NCBI RefSeq assembly: GCF_002150735.1
Contig: NZ_MUKA01000080.1
Location: 1-64,000, forward strand
Source of the DNA: Streptomyces africanus
Lineage (GTDB): Bacteria > Actinomycetota > Actinomycetes > Streptomycetales > Streptomycetaceae
Direction: 5' to 3'
DNA length: 64,000 nucleotides
The translations under genes and the position numbers were made by a program. Below, piece by piece: positions 34,416 through 43,674 of the stretch (position 1 is the stretch's first letter; each line of letters starts with the position of its first letter). The notes beneath the pieces are model-generated. The model was not told the DNA's origin and did no database searches. It saw only the letters and a program-made list of their open reading frames with translations.

Positions 34416-35018
34416 CTACCAGCGCGCCGGCGGCGGGGCCGTCAGGTGTTCCGCCAGTCTCGCCACCCTGTCCCGGAAGCGGCGCCGGCCGCGCGGTGTC
34501 GGCAGGGCGTTCTCCCCGGCCGCCGCGCTGACCAGGTGCTGCACCGTGTCCAGGTCGAGCTCCGAGCCGTCGGGGACGGCCAGACACTCGTGGGCCATCG
34601 CCGGCAGCTCGCCCTCACCGGGGCCGAGGCACAGCACCGTCGCCCCGGCGCGCCGGGCGTCGGACACCCGTTCAAGGAGGGGTGAGGCCGGGCCCTCGGG
34701 GGACACCACCAGCAGCGTCTCGCCCCGCCGGGCCGCCTCCAGCCGCCCGAGGCCGACCGCCAGATGCGCCGGGTCCGAGGGGCGCGCGTCATGCCGTACC
34801 AGCGTCGGGGCCAGCTCCGGGGTGCCCGACCACGCCGCCTCGTCCACCAGGTGCGCCGCCAGGTGCCACGGCTCGAACTCCGGCGTGCCGACGAGCAGCA
34901 GCCCGCCGCCGTGCGACACCACCGACCCCCGCAGCGCGCCGGCGAACCGCCGCGTGGCGCCCAGCCACTCCGTCCCGACGAGCACTTCCCGCAACAGCGC
35001 GACCCGTACGGCATCCAT
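34416..35018 (-). CDS. Conserved hypothetical protein, possibly SIS-like
   Basis: 200 aa. Alternating strands and helices with SHGGGLLLVGTPEFEPWHLAAHL, GETLLVVSPEGPASPLLE and AGATVLCLGPGEGELPAMAHE suggest a Rossmann-like or SIS (sugar isomerase) sandwich, but no catalytic motif is evident. The C-terminus is basic. Leading MDAVRVALLREVLVGTEW could be a helix for dimerisation. No operon partner. Function unknown. Confidence 0.7.
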   Translation of the reverse strand: MDAVRVALLREVLVGTEWLGATRRFAGALRGSVVSHGGGLLLVGTPEFEPWHLAAHLVDEAAWSGTPELAPTLVRHDARPSDPAHLAVGLGRLEAARRGETLLVVSPEGPASPLLERVSDARRAGATVLCLGPGEGELPAMAHECLAVPDGSELDLDTVQHLVSAAAGENALPTPRGRRRFRDRVARLAEHLTAPPPARW

Positions 35019-35191
35019 ACGACCGCATCCTGCCCGAACCGGTCACGCGTGACGCGGAATTCACCACGGATTAGCCCGGCTTGGGCAGAGGGACCGGTCA
35101 TCCGTACCCTCGTCGAACGCCCGGGCACCTTGCTCGTCTTCCGGCGGGTGTCCGTGACGGAGCTGACCTGAGGCGATGGCGGCGGCGGACG

Positions 35192-35204
35192 TAGAGTCAG
35201 GGCC
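35192..35204 (+). promoter_or_regulatory. Leaderless-type -10 element of the F420 reductase gene
   Basis: TAGAGT at 35192-35197 ends 7 nt before the ATG at 35205. Confidence 0.55.
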
Positions 35205-35924
35205 ATGACCTCTACCGACAGTGCTGCCACCGACAACGCCCAGAAGGCCCCCGTCAAGGACCCCTGGGACCTGCCCGACGTCTCCGGACTCGTCGTCGGG
35301 GTGCTCGGCGGGACCGGGCCGCAGGGCAAGGGCCTCGCCTACCGGCTCGCCCGGGCCGGACAGAAGGTGATCATCGGCTCGCGGGCGGCCGAGCGCGCAC
35401 AGGCCGCCGCGGAGGAGCTCGGTCACGGCGTCGAGGGCGCCGACAACGCCGAGACCGCGCGCCGCAGCGACATCGTGATCGTCGCCGTGCCGTGGGACGG
35501 CCACGGCAAGACGCTTCAGTCACTGCGCGAGGAACTGGCCGGCAAGCTCGTCGTCGACTGCGTCAACCCGCTCGGCTTCGACAAGAAGGGCGCCTACGCG
35601 CTCAAGCCCGAGGAGGGCAGCGCCGCCGAGCAGGCCGCCGCCCTGCTGCCGGACTCCCGGGTCACGGCCGCCTTCCACCACCTGTCGGCCGTGCTGCTCC
35701 AGGACCCGGAGATCGACGAGATCGACACCGACGTGATGGTGCTCGGCGAGGTCCGCGCCGACGTCGAGATCGTGCAGGCCCTCGCCGGGCGCATCCCCGG
35801 CATGCGGGGCATCTTCGCCGGGCGGCTGCGCAACGCCCACCAGGTGGAGTCGCTGGTGGCGAACCTGATCTCCGTGAACCGCCGGTACAAGGCGCACGCG
35901 GGGCTCCGCGTCACCGACGTGTGA
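35205..35924 (+). CDS. npdG: F420H2:NADP+ oxidoreductase (Fno/NpdG type)
   Basis: 239 aa. Rossmann NADP domain with VGVLGGTGPQGKGLAYRLA (residues about 31-49) and the NADP-specific SRAAERA, then NPLGFDKKG and a C-terminal domain resembling 6-phosphogluconate-type reductases. It exchanges hydride between deazaflavin F420 and NADP(H), supplying F420H2 for oxidoreductases. An Ala/Asp-rich 20-residue N-terminal extension precedes the core. A hairpin follows the stop. Confidence 0.9.
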   Translation: MTSTDSAATDNAQKAPVKDPWDLPDVSGLVVGVLGGTGPQGKGLAYRLARAGQKVIIGSRAAERAQAAAEELGHGVEGADNAETARRSDIVIVAVPWDGHGKTLQSLREELAGKLVVDCVNPLGFDKKGAYALKPEEGSAAEQAAALLPDSRVTAAFHHLSAVLLQDPEIDEIDTDVMVLGEVRADVEIVQALAGRIPGMRGIFAGRLRNAHQVESLVANLISVNRRYKAHAGLRVTDV

Positions 35925-35938
35925 GCCGGTGAGTCCAT

Positions 35939-35980
35939 GGGGGACACTGGACGGCACCAGCAGTGCCCGCAGTGTCCCCC
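35939..35980 (+). terminator. Hairpin between npdG and a small membrane protein gene
   Basis: GGGGGACACTG (35939-35949) and CAGTGTCCCCC (35970-35980) form a perfect 11-bp stem with a 20-nt loop. It ends 17 nt before the next ATG, so it may be a terminator or an attenuator. Confidence 0.6.
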
Positions 35981-35997
35981 GACAGGAGCCGACCGAC

Positions 35998-36177
35998 ATG
36001 CCCCGCCTCGCCCTCTATGCCCTGATCGTCTGCGTCCTCGCCGTGGCCGCGGCCGTCGTCTCCTTCACGCGGGGCAGCTGGCTGGGGATCGTCTGGGTGC
36101 TGCTGGCCGGCCTGTCGTCCAACATGTGCTGGTACTACGTGAAGCGCGGCAAGCAGGAGAAGTCCGTCACGGGCTGA
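35998..36177 (+). CDS. Small two-helix membrane protein
   Basis: 59 aa from the ATG at 35998, with AGGAGCC upstream. Two hydrophobic segments (about 4-23 and 28-47) separated by TRGSW and a basic C-terminus (YVKRGKQEK), so a hairpin-like membrane protein. I do not recognise it. Codon use matches its neighbours. It abuts the site-2 protease gene, whose stop lies 4 bp away on the other strand. Confidence 0.7.
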   Translation: MPRLALYALIVCVLAVAAAVVSFTRGSWLGIVWVLLAGLSSNMCWYYVKRGKQEKSVTG

Positions 36178-36181
36178 CGCC

Positions 36182-36982
36182 TCAGGGAGCGGCCGAGCAG
36201 AACTCGTTCGAGCCCTGCCAGAAGCGGTACAGCTCCTGACCGCAGTACGTCTCGAAGTCGCTGATCCCCAGCGACTTCAGGAGCGAGTCGACCACGTCGA
36301 AGAACACGCCGTTCACCGCCGGCAGCCACAGCAGCGCGAACACGAACAGCAGGCCGAACGGCGCGAACGGTTCCACCTGCCGCCGGATGTTGTACGACAG
36401 CCACGGCTCGATGACGCCGTAGCCGTCCAGGCCCGGCACCGGCAGGAAGTTCAGCAGCGCGGCCGTCACCTGGAGCAGCGCGAGGAAGGCCAGGGCGAAC
36501 CGGAAGTCGGCCGGCACGCCGTCCAGCGCGTCCAGCCAGAACGGGGCCGTGCACACGACCGCGAACAGCACGTTCGTCAGCGGACCGGCGGCCGAGATCA
36601 GGCTGTGCTTCCAGCGGCCCTGGATCCGCCCCCGCTCGATGAACACGGCCCCGCCGGGCAGCCCGATCCCGCCCATGATCACGAAGATCACCGGGAGGAC
36701 GATGCTGAGCAGCGCGTGCGTGTACTTCAGCGGGTTCAGCGTGAGGTAGCCCTTCGCGCCGACCGAGATGTCGCCGCTGTGCAGGGCGGTGCGCGCGTGC
36801 GCGTACTCGTGCAGGCAGAGGGAGACGATCCAGGCCGCCGTCACGAAGAGGAACACGGCGACCCCGGGCTGCTCCGCGAAACCGGTCCAGGTCGCCCACC
36901 CCGTGACCGCCGTCACGGCCAAGATCCCGACGAAGACGGGACTGATCCGCCGCTCACTGTGGCGGCTGGTGGCGGTGGTCAT
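36182..36982 (-). CDS. Site-2 protease family membrane metalloprotease
   Basis: 266 aa, about six membrane segments. The zinc motif HEYAH (HExxH) lies at about residue 58, and the third ligand Asp in NFLPVPGLDGYG (NPDG-like) near 180, the arrangement of S2P/Rip-type intramembrane proteases. No PDZ domain. Such enzymes cleave membrane-anchored anti-sigma factors or signal peptides; the substrate is unknown. I chose ATG 36982 with GGGAGTCCC upstream over longer frames. Confidence 0.85.
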   Translation of the reverse strand: MTTATSRHSERRISPVFVGILAVTAVTGWATWTGFAEQPGVAVFLFVTAAWIVSLCLHEYAHARTALHSGDISVGAKGYLTLNPLKYTHALLSIVLPVIFVIMGGIGLPGGAVFIERGRIQGRWKHSLISAAGPLTNVLFAVVCTAPFWLDALDGVPADFRFALAFLALLQVTAALLNFLPVPGLDGYGVIEPWLSYNIRRQVEPFAPFGLLFVFALLWLPAVNGVFFDVVDSLLKSLGISDFETYCGQELYRFWQGSNEFCSAAP

Positions 36983-37085
36983 GGGACTCCCTGCACTCTC
37001 GGACACGCGATGGGACGCCCGACGGTACCGGGCGCACGGGGAAAACGTCTCGCGTGGGGCGGTCGGTTCCGGAGAGGGTGGGCGC

Positions 37086-37823
37086 ATGGGGCTGTGGCAT
37101 GTGTTCTACGCGGACTGGCAGATGGAGTGCTGCGGTACGCCGTTCTCGGTGGGGGAGGACGTGAGCTGGCCGCTGATGCTCGTGGACTCCGGCAGCGTGC
37201 TGGGCGGCGGCTGGCACGACCAGCTCACCAAGGTCGCCGGGCCGGTGGAGGACGTGGGTGGCGTCCGGGTCGTGCGGGAGGAGACGGGCCTCACGGCGGC
37301 CCTGGCCGCGGACCCCGACTCCGAGGAGGACCTGCGGCCCAAGCCGGGGGACTGGATCCGCTCGGTGGGGATGCTGTCCGTCGAGCGGCACGGGGCGGTG
37401 TGGCCGCAGGCCGCGGGACGGGTGCGGTCGGTGCAGGTGCTGACCCAGGTCTACGCCGAGAGTGCGCCGGGATCGCGCTCCTGGGAGCCGGTGCGCGGGG
37501 AGCGCGGGCTGCGGGCGGTGGACCGGTGCCCGAAGTGGTTCACCGAGACCGAAGGGGAGCGGGGCGCCGACGGACGGGGACGGCACTCGCGTGAACCGGG
37601 AGTGGTGGTGACCCTGGACGTGCCGGGCACGGACTCCTGGCTCTCCCACGCGGTCCGCGAGGCCCGGGGCATCCCGCACCAGGACGCGGAGCCCGGCGCG
37701 GAGACGGCGGGGCTTTCGGCGGCGGACCTGGCGGCTCTGCTGCAGACACTGAGCACGGTGGCCGGTCCACGGGGGCGCCCGGGGCGGTCGCGGTCCGGCG
37801 GGCGACGCGGCCGACATGCCTGA
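37086..37823 (+). CDS. Hypothetical protein, possibly DUF6578
   Basis: 245 aa. N-terminus WHVFYADWQMECCGTPFSVG (two adjacent Cys) followed by a beta-rich domain with RPKPGDWIRSVGMLSVERHG. The C-terminal 30 residues are basic and low-complexity. From memory it fits a family annotated DUF6578; unverified, and no function is known. Divergent from the site-2 protease gene across 103 bp. Confidence 0.7.
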   Translation: MGLWHVFYADWQMECCGTPFSVGEDVSWPLMLVDSGSVLGGGWHDQLTKVAGPVEDVGGVRVVREETGLTAALAADPDSEEDLRPKPGDWIRSVGMLSVERHGAVWPQAAGRVRSVQVLTQVYAESAPGSRSWEPVRGERGLRAVDRCPKWFTETEGERGADGRGRHSREPGVVVTLDVPGTDSWLSHAVREARGIPHQDAEPGAETAGLSAADLAALLQTLSTVAGPRGRPGRSRSGGRRGRHA

Positions 37824-38515
37824 CCGCTGCCGCGCCCGCCGCCGCGGCGGCCGGGCACGGGCGGGGTTCGGCCGGGGTGGTTGGGCCGGTGGGTGTCAGG
37901 GACTGTGGTCGGGCCGATGCGGCTCGCTCGTCGGGGGGTTGCCGTGGCGGTCGGTATGGGCGGGGCTCGTGGGGCCGGTGTCCGGCACCCGGCCCCCGGT
38001 GCCCGGTGCCCGGGGACCGACGGCCTGGCCGGTGGTCCGGTTGCGCGGGTCGAAGGCCGGGGTCCGTGCCGGCCGTGGTCGGGCGCCTGCCGGTGGCTCG
38101 GGGCGCGGTCGCCGCGGGTCGGTCCGGTTCGCCGTGGGCCTGGCGGGCTCGGGTGCGTGGCAGGCTGCGGTTCTCTGTTCGTCGTCCTTGGTCCGTTCGC
38201 CGGGTCCTGGCTCCGGCGGGCGGTCAGCTTCGGGGTGCGGGCCGACGCGCAGCCTCAGTCGGTGCCTTGTCCGGTCGGTGTCCGTGCCGTCCTGGCCGTC
38301 GTTGTGGGCCCGGCGGGCCCGGGAACATGGCAGGCTGTGACTTTCTGCCTGTCGCCCTCGGTCCGTCGTTCGCCGGGCCTTGGCCCTGGACGGGAACCGT
38401 TCCGGCCGTCGCCCCCCGTACTGCCCGCGGCCGGGGTGCAGGCGGTCGCCGGCCGGTCCGTGCCCGCCGCGCCGTAGAGCAACCGTCGTGACCCGCCCTC
38501 CTACCACCGGAGACA
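37824..38515. other. 692-bp stretch without a convincing gene, with diverged repeats
   Basis: Open frames exist on both strands but read as low-complexity Arg/Gly/Pro or Gly/Val/Trp sequence with no family features. The plus strand is unusually rich in G and T runs. An imperfect direct repeat of about 80 bp (38135-38213 and 38305-38387, offset 170) lies in the second half. Upstream of the AfsR-like gene, so it may hold its promoter. Confidence 0.6.
38135..38387. repeat. Imperfect direct repeat, about 80 bp, offset 170
   Basis: Copies about 38135-38213 and 38305-38387 share TGGGCC, GGCGGGC, TGGCAGGCTG, CGGTCCGT/TGGTCCGT and TTCGCCGGG blocks, roughly three-quarters identity by eye. Confidence 0.55.
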
Positions 38516-41500
38516 ATGGACCCCGTGCGCTATCGCATCCTCGGCACCACGCAGGCGCTCCGCACCGACGGCACGGTCGTCCCGGTGGGCGGGGCGCGGT
38601 TGCGTGCGCTGCTGACCGTGCTGGCCCTGCGGGCCGGCCGTACCGTGCCCGTGGGGCTGCTGGTCGACGAGGTGTGGGGCGGGGATCCGCCCGCCGACGC
38701 CCCGGGGGCGCTCCAGGCGCTGGTCGGACGGCTGCGGCGGGCGCTCGGCGCGGAGGCGGTCGCCTCCGACGAGGGCGGGTACCGGCTCACTGCCGCGCCC
38801 GACGACGTCGACCTGCACCGGTTCGAGCGGCTGGCCGGTGAGGGGCTGCGGGCCCTGGCCGACGGCGACCCCGCCAAGGCGGTCATGCTCCTGGACGACG
38901 CCCTCGCCCTGTGGCGCGGCCCGGCACTGGCCGACCTCCCCGACCGCGCCGCCGAGGCGGCCCGCCGGGACACCCGCCGCCTGGACGTGCTGCGCGCCCG
39001 CCACAGCGCCGCCCTCGCCCTCGGCCAGGCCGACCAGTCCCTGCCCGAACTGACGGCCCTGTGCGACAGCCACCCCCTCGACGAACCCCTCCAGACCCTG
39101 CGCCTGCGCGCCCTGCGCGACACCGGCCGCACGGCGGAGGCGCTGGACGCGTACGAGGAGGTGCGCCGGCTGCTCGCCGACCGGCTCGGGGCCGACCCGG
39201 GCCCGGAACTGCGCAGCCTGCACGCGCAGTTGCTGACGCCGGGAGACGAAAGCCCCGGGCCCGCGCCCGCCGCGGACACCCCGGCCGTGGGCAACCTGCG
39301 CGCCCGCCTGACCTCCTTCATCGGCCGCGAGACCGACATCGAGACCATCCGGGACGATCTCGCCGCCGCCCGCCTGGTCACGCTGCTCGGACCGGGCGGG
39401 GCAGGCAAGACCCGGCTGTCGCAGGAGGCCGCCGAGGCCGTACGGCACGCCATGCCGGGCGGCGTCTGGCTGGCCGAACTCGCCCCGGTCGACGACCCCG
39501 CCGCCGTACCGGAGGCCGTGCTCACCGCCGTCGGCGCCCGCGAGACCGTGCTGTACGGCGCCGGCGCCGAAGGCATCCGGGCCGCCGTGACCGACCGGCT
39601 CGACGACCCCGTCGCGCGGCTCGCCGAGCACTGCTCCAGACCCCGCATGCTGCTGATCCTCGACAACTGCGAGCACGTCGCCGACGCCGCCGCCCGACTC
39701 ACCGAGGAACTCCTGGAGCGGTGCCCCGGCCTGACCGTCCTCGCCACCAGCCGCGAACCCCTCGGTGTACCGGGGGAGGTGCTGCGGCCCGTGGAGCCGC
39801 TGCCCGAGCCGGTCGCGCTGCGGCTGCTCGCCGACCGGGGCGCGGCGGCCCGGCCCGGCTTCCGGATCGACGACGACCCCGAGGCGTGCGCGGAGATCTG
39901 CCGGCGCCTCGACGGGCTGCCGCTGGCCATCGAACTGGCCGCCGCCCGGCTGCGGATGCTGACACCGCGCCAGATCGCCGACCGGCTCGACGACCGCTTC
40001 CGTCTCCTCACCTCCGGCAGCCGCACCGTCCTGCCCCGGCAGCAGACCCTCAGAGCCGTCGTCGACTGGTCCTGGGAGCTGCTCGACGAGGACGAACGGG
40101 ACGTCCTGCGGCGGCTGTCGGTGTTCGCGGGCGGCTGCGACCTGCCCGCCGCCGAGGCCGTGTGCGGCCCGGTCGCCCTGGAGGCGCTCGGCTCACTCGT
40201 CGACCGCTCCCTGGTCGTCGCCACACCGCCCGGCGACTCGGCCGACGGCGAGATGCGCTACCGGCTGCTGGAGACGGTCGCCGAGTACGCCGCCGAGCGG
40301 CTGGAGGAGTCCGGACAGCGCGCCGACGCCGAGCGCGCCCACCTGACGTACTTCCGTGAACTCGCCCGCACCACCGACCCGTTGCTGCGCGGCCCGGACC
40401 AGCTCGCCGCGATCCGCCGGCTGGAGCGGGAGTACGAGAACCTGCGCACCGCCCTGCGGCACGCCGTCGCCCTGCACGACGAGCAGGAGGCGCTGTGCCT
40501 GACGCTGTCCCTCGTCTGGTACTGGCAGATGCGCGACCTGCGCATCGAGGCCCGCAACTGGTGCCGCGAGGTCATGGCCCTCGGCCCCGACCCCTTCACC
40601 GAGCCCGTCCGCCGCGCGGCCCCGGTGTCGCAGCGCTGCACCGACGCCCCGCCCCCGATGACCGGCGAGGCGCTGTGGGAGGCCCGGCGCGGTGTCCATC
40701 TGGCCCATCTCGCCTGTATGGACACCGAACTGGACGCCTGGCAGAACCCGCGCTCCCAGCAGAAGCTGCGGACCATCGCCCTGGCCTACGAGCCCGGCCT
40801 GCCGCAGAACTGCCGGCTGCCCGGCCTGCTCTGGTTCTTCGCCGTGATGCTGACCGGCGACATGGACCGGCTGCGCGTCATCATCGACGCCGCCATCCGC
40901 ACCTGCCGGGAGACCCCCGGGTTCGACTGGGAGCTGGCCTCCGCCCTCCAGATGCGGGCCAACTTCCTCGCCAACCGCACCGACTGGGCGGGCGACGCCG
41001 CGCGCGACGCCGACGAGTCACTGGAGATCTACCAGCGCCTCGGTGACGCCTGGGGCACCGCCGAGGCCCTCTCGGCGCGCGCCGAGGCCCGCGAACGCAA
41101 GGGCGACTACACGAGGGCCGCCGCCGACTACGAGGCGGCCATCGCGCACGCCGAACGCGTCGGCGCCCGCGCCCAGGCGGCCGTCCTCGCCGCCCGGCTG
41201 GGCGGCGCGCTGCTGGAGGCGGGCGAGGACGAGCGCGGCGAGCGGCTGCTGCGCGAGGTGATCGCGGCGCGCGAGGACGCGCACAGCGAGGCCATGCCCG
41301 CCGCCCGCCTCTTCCTGGCCGGCTGGCTCGGCATGACGGGCCGCGTCCCCGAGGCGCGGGAGCAAGTGCGGCGGCTGCGCCAGGACTTCCGCATCGCCCA
41401 CTTCATCATCTTCGACGCGTACATCCTCGGCACGGAGGCGTGGCTGGACGCCACGGAGGGACGGTACGAGGAGTGCCTGGACCGGATCCGCAAGGCGCTG

Positions 41501-41800
41501 GAGCGGGCCGCCGACCCGCTGTCCGAGGCCATCGCACCCCATATGCGCTCGGGCTACCTGGTCATCGGCGCCTCGGCCCTGGCAGCCCTCGACGGCGGGC
41601 GGCGGGCCGTGGACGCGGCCCGCTGCCTGGGCGCCTTCGACGCCATCCTGCCGCCCGGCCACGTCGCCCAGCGGCAGGAGCGCGAGACCCGCGAGCGCAC
41701 GGAACGGCAGCTCCGTGCGCTGCTCGGCGACCAGGCGTACGAGACCGCGTACGCGCAGGGCGGCGGCCTCTCCCTGGAGGAGGCCATCGCCCTGCTCTGA
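38516..41800 (+). CDS. AfsR/SARP-type regulator with NB-ARC ATPase domain
   Basis: 1094 aa. N-terminal OmpR-like winged helix (about 1-92, LVDEVWGGDPP and LQALVGRLRRAL), bacterial transcriptional activation domain (about 98-245), NB-ARC/STAND ATPase with Walker A GPGGAGKT (about 295) and Walker B MLLILDNCEH, then a long helical repeat region. This is the AfsR architecture. Start: ATG 38516; GTG 38525, 7 nt after GACAAT, is an alternative. It probably activates the adjacent exporter operon through the 11-bp repeats at 43675-43725. Confidence 0.93.
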   Translation: MDPVRYRILGTTQALRTDGTVVPVGGARLRALLTVLALRAGRTVPVGLLVDEVWGGDPPADAPGALQALVGRLRRALGAEAVASDEGGYRLTAAPDDVDLHRFERLAGEGLRALADGDPAKAVMLLDDALALWRGPALADLPDRAAEAARRDTRRLDVLRARHSAALALGQADQSLPELTALCDSHPLDEPLQTLRLRALRDTGRTAEALDAYEEVRRLLADRLGADPGPELRSLHAQLLTPGDESPGPAPAADTPAVGNLRARLTSFIGRETDIETIRDDLAAARLVTLLGPGGAGKTRLSQEAAEAVRHAMPGGVWLAELAPVDDPAAVPEAVLTAVGARETVLYGAGAEGIRAAVTDRLDDPVARLAEHCSRPRMLLILDNCEHVADAAARLTEELLERCPGLTVLATSREPLGVPGEVLRPVEPLPEPVALRLLADRGAAARPGFRIDDDPEACAEICRRLDGLPLAIELAAARLRMLTPRQIADRLDDRFRLLTSGSRTVLPRQQTLRAVVDWSWELLDEDERDVLRRLSVFAGGCDLPAAEAVCGPVALEALGSLVDRSLVVATPPGDSADGEMRYRLLETVAEYAAERLEESGQRADAERAHLTYFRELARTTDPLLRGPDQLAAIRRLEREYENLRTALRHAVALHDEQEALCLTLSLVWYWQMRDLRIEARNWCREVMALGPDPFTEPVRRAAPVSQRCTDAPPPMTGEALWEARRGVHLAHLACMDTELDAWQNPRSQQKLRTIALAYEPGLPQNCRLPGLLWFFAVMLTGDMDRLRVIIDAAIRTCRETPGFDWELASALQMRANFLANRTDWAGDAARDADESLEIYQRLGDAWGTAEALSARAEARERKGDYTRAAADYEAAIAHAERVGARAQAAVLAARLGGALLEAGEDERGERLLREVIAAREDAHSEAMPAARLFLAGWLGMTGRVPEAREQVRRLRQDFRIAHFIIFDAYILGTEAWLDATEGRYEECLDRIRKALERAADPLSEAIAPHMRSGYLVIGASALAALDGGRRAVDAARCLGAFDAILPPGHVAQRQERETRERTERQLRALLGDQAYETAYAQGGGLSLEEAIALL

Positions 41801-41821
41801 CGCGGATCGGGCTCCTTCCGG

Positions 41822-42637
41822 TCAGTTCTTCGTGCGGAACTTGTGGATCGCGACCGGCGCCATCACCGCGGTGATCGCCACCGACCAGCCGAGCGTCACC
41901 CACAGGTCGTGCGCGACGGGCCCGCCCACCATCAGACCGCGCGCGGCGTCCGCCAGCGTCGACAGCGGGTTGTAGTCGGTGAACGCCTGCAGCCAGCCCG
42001 GCATCGACGTCGTCGGCGCGAAGATCGACGAGCCGAACTGGAGCGGGAACAGCACCAGGAAGCCCATCGCCTGCACGGACTGCGCGTTCTTCAGGATCAC
42101 GCCCAGGGTGAGGAACACCCACATGATCGACGAGGCGAACGCCGTGGACAGCGCCACGGTCGCGAACAGTCCCGGCCAGTTCGTGATCTCGAAGCCGACC
42201 GCGACGGCGACGATCATCAGCACGGCGGTCGCGAACAGCATCCGCAGCAGTTCCACGGAGATCTTCGCGAACAGCACCGAACCGCGCCCGATCGGCAGGG
42301 ACCGGAAGCGGTCCATGACACCGGAGTTGAAGTCCTGGCTGAAGCCGGTGCCGACGCCCTGGGACAGCGTCATGCTCATCATCGCGATCATGCCGGGGAT
42401 CACGTACTGCACATAGCGGTCCTGCCCGCCGCCCAGGGCCTGCCCGATCGAGCCGCCGAAGACGAACACGAACAACAGGGTGAAGATGACCGGCATCAGC
42501 AGGGCGTCGGCCATGGACTCCGGGTCCTTGCGGATCCACAGCAGGTTGCGGCGGATCAGGGCCCCGGTGTGACGCAGATGGCCGCGCAGCGAGATATGGG
42601 CGTCGGCCTCGGCGTCGTGGACGGTGACGGCGCTCAT
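41822..42637 (-). CDS. ABC-2 type exporter permease (DrrB-like)
   Basis: 271 aa, six membrane segments, with FVFGGSIGQALGGG and SLPIGRGSVLFAK, the ABC-2/DrrB signature. Partner of the ATPase gene upstream; their 4-bp overlap (ATGA at 42634-42637) couples translation. Exports a hydrophobic compound; in DrrAB this is an anthracycline, here unknown. Converges with the AfsR-like gene across 21 bp. Confidence 0.92.
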   Translation of the reverse strand: MSAVTVHDAEADAHISLRGHLRHTGALIRRNLLWIRKDPESMADALLMPVIFTLLFVFVFGGSIGQALGGGQDRYVQYVIPGMIAMMSMTLSQGVGTGFSQDFNSGVMDRFRSLPIGRGSVLFAKISVELLRMLFATAVLMIVAVAVGFEITNWPGLFATVALSTAFASSIMWVFLTLGVILKNAQSVQAMGFLVLFPLQFGSSIFAPTTSMPGWLQAFTDYNPLSTLADAARGLMVGGPVAHDLWVTLGWSVAITAVMAPVAIHKFRTKN

Positions 42638-43653
42638 ACGGCGGCCTCCTGAAGGTCTTCGGCGGGCATGGCGTCCTGCGGGGCACTGGCGCGGTGGCCG
42701 GTGAGGGACAGGAACACCTCGTCCAGGCTGGGCAGTTCGGTGGTGAGGGAGGCGAGCGTGATGCCGCGCGCGGAGACCGCGCCGACCACGGCGGTCAGCT
42801 GCTCGTCGCTGAGGATCGGCACGAGGACGTCACCCCGTTCGGTGTCCACGGTCGTGGTGGCGAGCCCGGTGATCCCCAGCTCGTCCAGCACGCCGGCGAG
42901 GGGCCGCAGCTGCGCCGGATCGGCCGGGCGGATCCGCAGCGCCCGGCCGCCGACCTTCGCCTTCAGCTCCTCGATGGCGCCGCCGGCGATGACCTGGCCC
43001 CGGTCGACGACCGTCAGCTCGGAGGCGAGCTGCTCCGCCTCCTCCATGTACTGGGTGGTGAGCAGCACGGTGACCCCGTCGCCGACCATGCGCTTCACCT
43101 CGTCCCACACCTCGTTGCGGGTGCGCGGGTCGAGCCCGGTGGTCGGCTCGTCCAGGAAGAGCACGGCCGGCCGCCCGATCATGGACGCGGCCAGGTCCAG
43201 CCGCCGCCGCATGCCCCCGGAGTACGTCGCCGCCGCCCGCTTGGCCGCCTCGGTCAGCGAGAAGCGCTCCAGCAGCTCGTCGGCCCGGCCGCGGGCGTCC
43301 TTGCGGGGCAGGTCGAGCAGCCGCCCGATCATGTACAGGTTCTCCCAGCCGGAGAGCTTCTCGTCCACGGAGGCGTACTGCCCCGTGAGCCCGATCACCC
43401 GCCGCAGCTGCCGGGGCTGCCGTACGACGTCGTAGCCGGCGACGGTGGCCCGGCCCGTGTCGGGAGCGAGCAGGGTGGACAGGATCCGTACCAGGGTCGT
43501 CTTCCCGGCCCCGTTCGGCCCGAGGACCCCCATGACGGTGCCCTCCCGCACATCCAGGTCGACCCCGTCCAGTGCCTTGGTCTCGCCGTAGTGCTTCACC
43601 AGCCCCCGCACGGTCACAGCGGCGCCGCCGGTGTTCTTGTCGATTCGCGTCAT
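42634..43653 (-). CDS. ABC exporter ATPase (DrrA-like)
   Basis: 339 aa from the ATG at 43653. Walker A GPNGAGKTTL, Q-loop GQYASVDEKLSGWENL, signature YSGGMRRRLDLA, Walker B VLFLDEPTTGLDP, and the DrrA C-terminal domain (LPSLDEVFLSLTGH). Forms the exporter with the following permease. Its promoter region has direct repeats at 11-bp spacing and a leaderless-type -10, suggesting activation by the neighbouring AfsR-like protein. Confidence 0.93.
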   Translation of the reverse strand: MTRIDKNTGGAAVTVRGLVKHYGETKALDGVDLDVREGTVMGVLGPNGAGKTTLVRILSTLLAPDTGRATVAGYDVVRQPRQLRRVIGLTGQYASVDEKLSGWENLYMIGRLLDLPRKDARGRADELLERFSLTEAAKRAAATYSGGMRRRLDLAASMIGRPAVLFLDEPTTGLDPRTRNEVWDEVKRMVGDGVTVLLTTQYMEEAEQLASELTVVDRGQVIAGGAIEELKAKVGGRALRIRPADPAQLRPLAGVLDELGITGLATTTVDTERGDVLVPILSDEQLTAVVGAVSARGITLASLTTELPSLDEVFLSLTGHRASAPQDAMPAEDLQEAAV

Positions 43654-43666
43654 GCCCCTGACGGTG
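43654..43666 (-). promoter_or_regulatory. Candidate -10 element of the drrA-like gene
   Basis: On the minus strand CACCGT (43666-43661) starts 8 nt after the last TGTCGGTG repeat and ends 7 nt before the ATG. Confidence 0.45.
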
Positions 43667-43674
43667 TCAGCTGC

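Noticed and set aside
37896..38516. 206-aa minus-strand protein before the AfsR-like gene
   Set aside because: Arg/Pro/Thr-rich low complexity, no ribosome site, no recognisable domain.
38516..43653. Antibiotic biosynthetic gene cluster around the SARP-type gene and exporter
   Set aside because: No synthase, tailoring or precursor genes; flanks are primary metabolism.
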